From: Rickettsia endosymbiont of Pseudomimeciton antennatum | GTDB lineage: Bacteria > Pseudomonadota > Alphaproteobacteria > Rickettsiales > Rickettsiaceae | DNA length: 64,000 nucleotides | Reading direction: 5' to 3' | NCBI GenBank assembly: GCA_020881195.1 | Contig: JAJIYL010000051.1 | Coordinates: 1 to 64,000 of the forward strand | Shown: positions 62,517-64,000 of the stretch, one piece after another | Layout: every line of letters begins with the position of its first letter | How positions within the stretch are numbered: the stretch's first letter is position 1 | Notes under the pieces: model-generated | What the model was told of the DNA's origin: nothing | The model's database searches: none | The model's input: the letters and a program-made list of their open reading frames with translations, nothing else | Translations under genes and position numbers: made by a program

Positions 62517-62616
62517 ATATCTACCTCTATTATATTGTTAGTTTCAGCAATGTTGTCACTGATGATGTTATTGGTATTTTTTATTTAGATTAAGTGGTTT
62601 TTCATTGATTTTTAAT

Positions 62617-62790
62617 AGAGGAGGGCATAAAGTGAAGTCCTGTTTTTTGTTTTTCGGAAAATGGACACTGAGGTTAGAGTGAAATTTGTTAGGTTGCTCT
62701 CTAACCTCGGTGTTTGACACTACACCACGTAGTATCGTCCTCCACAAATACTATTATTTTTCCCCAGAGTAAAGGGGATTTTTAATAAAA
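62617..62790 (-). promoter_or_regulatory. Repeated structured 5' leader, copy 3, with decayed downstream coding start
   Basis: tggacactgaggttagagtgaaatttgttaggttgctctctaacctcggtg; downstream minus-strand MPSSIKNQ*KTT recalls [12 protein letters not shown]. Confidence 0.7.
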
Positions 62791-63240
62791 TTAAGATTTT
62801 TTTTAGTTTTTTATAATAGTGCTAATCTAATAACAGACAGTGAAATTGTTATAATAGTTTTGTAAGAGGGTTAATGTTCTTAATAAGCTGAGCTTAGTTT
62901 GGTAGCTTTGGTTGTTGAATATAGGAAGATGAAATGAACTGGTGGCATATATCTAGCTAAACTAAATTTGTTATATAATTATTTAATATAATTAACCTAA
63001 TTATTTTAAAATATATAAAGTTGATTAGGTATTTAAATTAACCTATTTTTGTTAAATATTATAATAATAATTCAACTAAAGGTATGGTTTAAAAATACTA
63101 TTTTTATAGTGTTTTTTTATGATTTGCCCCAATTTTCATGATAATTTACTAATATATTAGTTGAAATAATCTTTTAAACATTAATTAAAATTAGAGGAGA
63201 GAAGCTTATGAGTACTAGGGTTTCAATGGTAGGAAAGAGT

Positions 63241-63320
63241 TGTAAAGATGGTAAGGTTGACATGGTTCAAATCATACCACACATTCTCAGCAGGATTTAG
63301 TTGAGGAGACAAAGAATTAA
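63241..63320 (-). pseudogene. IS630-family transposase remnant
   Basis: Minus-strand SLSPQLNPAENVWYDLNHV. Confidence 0.5.
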
Positions 63321-63412
63321 AGTTTCATAAGTTACATTTAGTATTAGATAAGTTACTTAGAAATTCAACAAATTTTTCATTGTTAGTAAGTGAAGTATCC
63401 ATATAAGAATAA

Positions 63413-63561
63413 TAGACTTACCTAGCATAAGTCAATCTAGTTGGTGATTTTGTCGTCGAAACTTGCCTCTGCTCCGTAACAATCGTCTATGTATGCGAAG
63501 GTAGCAGGCTTCGTTTTTCCTAAAAATCCCGAGGGCTTTTTTGACTTATGCAGGAAGTCTA
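63413..63561. repeat. Palindromic element, family C, intergenic copy
   Basis: TIRs tagacttacctagcataagtca / tgacttatgcaggaagtcta; interior agttggtgattttgtcgtcgaaact matches the 46.9-kb element on the opposite strand. Confidence 0.85.
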
Positions 63562-63593
63562 ATTATTATATCAAATTGAGGTTTACGTAGTAT

Positions 63594-64000
63594 CTATACT
63601 GGTTTACGGGGTTTCCGAAATTTATCCAAAACTATTATATTATTTGCTGAACTAGATTTACTGCTAGAATCAACACTTCCCTTGATTGTTTCTCTTTGTT
63701 TTACATCCGATAGTTGATTAGATTTGATTGCTTCTGGCTTAAATTTTAGGCTATAACCACTATTAGGATCAACAAAACTGATCAGAGAATCAAATGGTAT
63801 ATTGATCGTTTCTTTGATACCATCAAAACTAACCGTTACAGAAAAGCCATTGACCCCTACAGTTAAATCTTCAAATTGATATTGCATTACTATGGTTATT
63901 TCTTTTGGATAGCGTTCTTTTATCCTAGAAGACAAGACTACGGCAGGATTGTCAGTTCTATAAGAAATATACAAGAGTTGATTCATCTGCAACTTATCCG
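63594..64000 (-). CDS. sspB: ClpXP specificity factor SspB-like protein, 5' end beyond window
   Basis: LYISYRTDNPAVVLSSRIKERYPKEITIVMQYQFEDLTVGVNGFSVTVSFDGIKETINIPFDSLISFVDPNSGYSLKF; frame stays open to the window edge. Confidence 0.82.
   Translation of the reverse strand, partial: DKLQMNQLLYISYRTDNPAVVLSSRIKERYPKEITIVMQYQFEDLTVGVNGFSVTVSFDGIKETINIPFDSLISFVDPNSGYSLKFKPEAIKSNQLSDVKQRETIKGSVDSSSKSSSANNIIVLDKFRKPRKPV

Noticed and set aside
62940-63120. Prophage att repeat at the right edge
   Set aside because: ttaacctaatt-like AT-rich repeats were seen, but no convincing match at the left edge (~27.28-27.6 kb).
1-64000. CRISPR array, tRNA or rRNA genes
   Set aside because: No regularly spaced direct repeats and no recognisable tRNA/rRNA signature seen by eye; repeats here are palindromes or coding repeats. 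tRNAscan/minced would be decisive.

Overview
AT-rich Rickettsiales-like chromosomal window, probably Rickettsiaceae (Rickettsia / Torix-group 'Ca. Tisiphia'-like). The taxon is inferred from gene content and from in-frame palindromic elements; I ran no search. Three parts: (1) ~1-27.3 kb, core genome: AAA-ATPase-like fragment, Nudix pseudogene, nucleotidyltransferase, cyaY, mltG, sdhCDA, chpT-like, pgpA, aspartokinase, rpmA/rplU, a ~2.7k-aa Sca/OmpB-like autotransporter, comF, OPA-family MFS, ndk, mnmG, rsmG (with a parS-like site), parAB and an FSA-type transaldolase. (2) ~27.3-62.5 kb, a mobile region dominated by a short-tailed (podovirus-like) prophage: DnaA_N-like initiator, TerS/TerL, portal, scaffold, capsid, tail and internal virion proteins, split holin, GH24 endolysin, integrase. 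It also carries a Panacea protein, two toxin-antitoxin pairs, Dam genes, an Rpn nuclease, a GNAT gene, an ankyrin protein with a candidate His/Cys (clan CD-like) protease domain, an LRR protein and a histidine-kinase-like protein. (3) Host flank with an sspB-like gene at the right edge. Several families of palindromic elements are inserted in-frame in host and phage genes (chpT twice, pgpA, terL, internal virion genes, kinase). Most notable: the protease-like/ankyrin cargo, a thrice-repeated structured 5' leader plus N-terminal peptide next to the integrase, a palindromic element in terL whose stem covaries, a long insertion in the tail protein with a second broken copy elsewhere, and a family of ~170-190 bp palindromes, one of which splits the holin.
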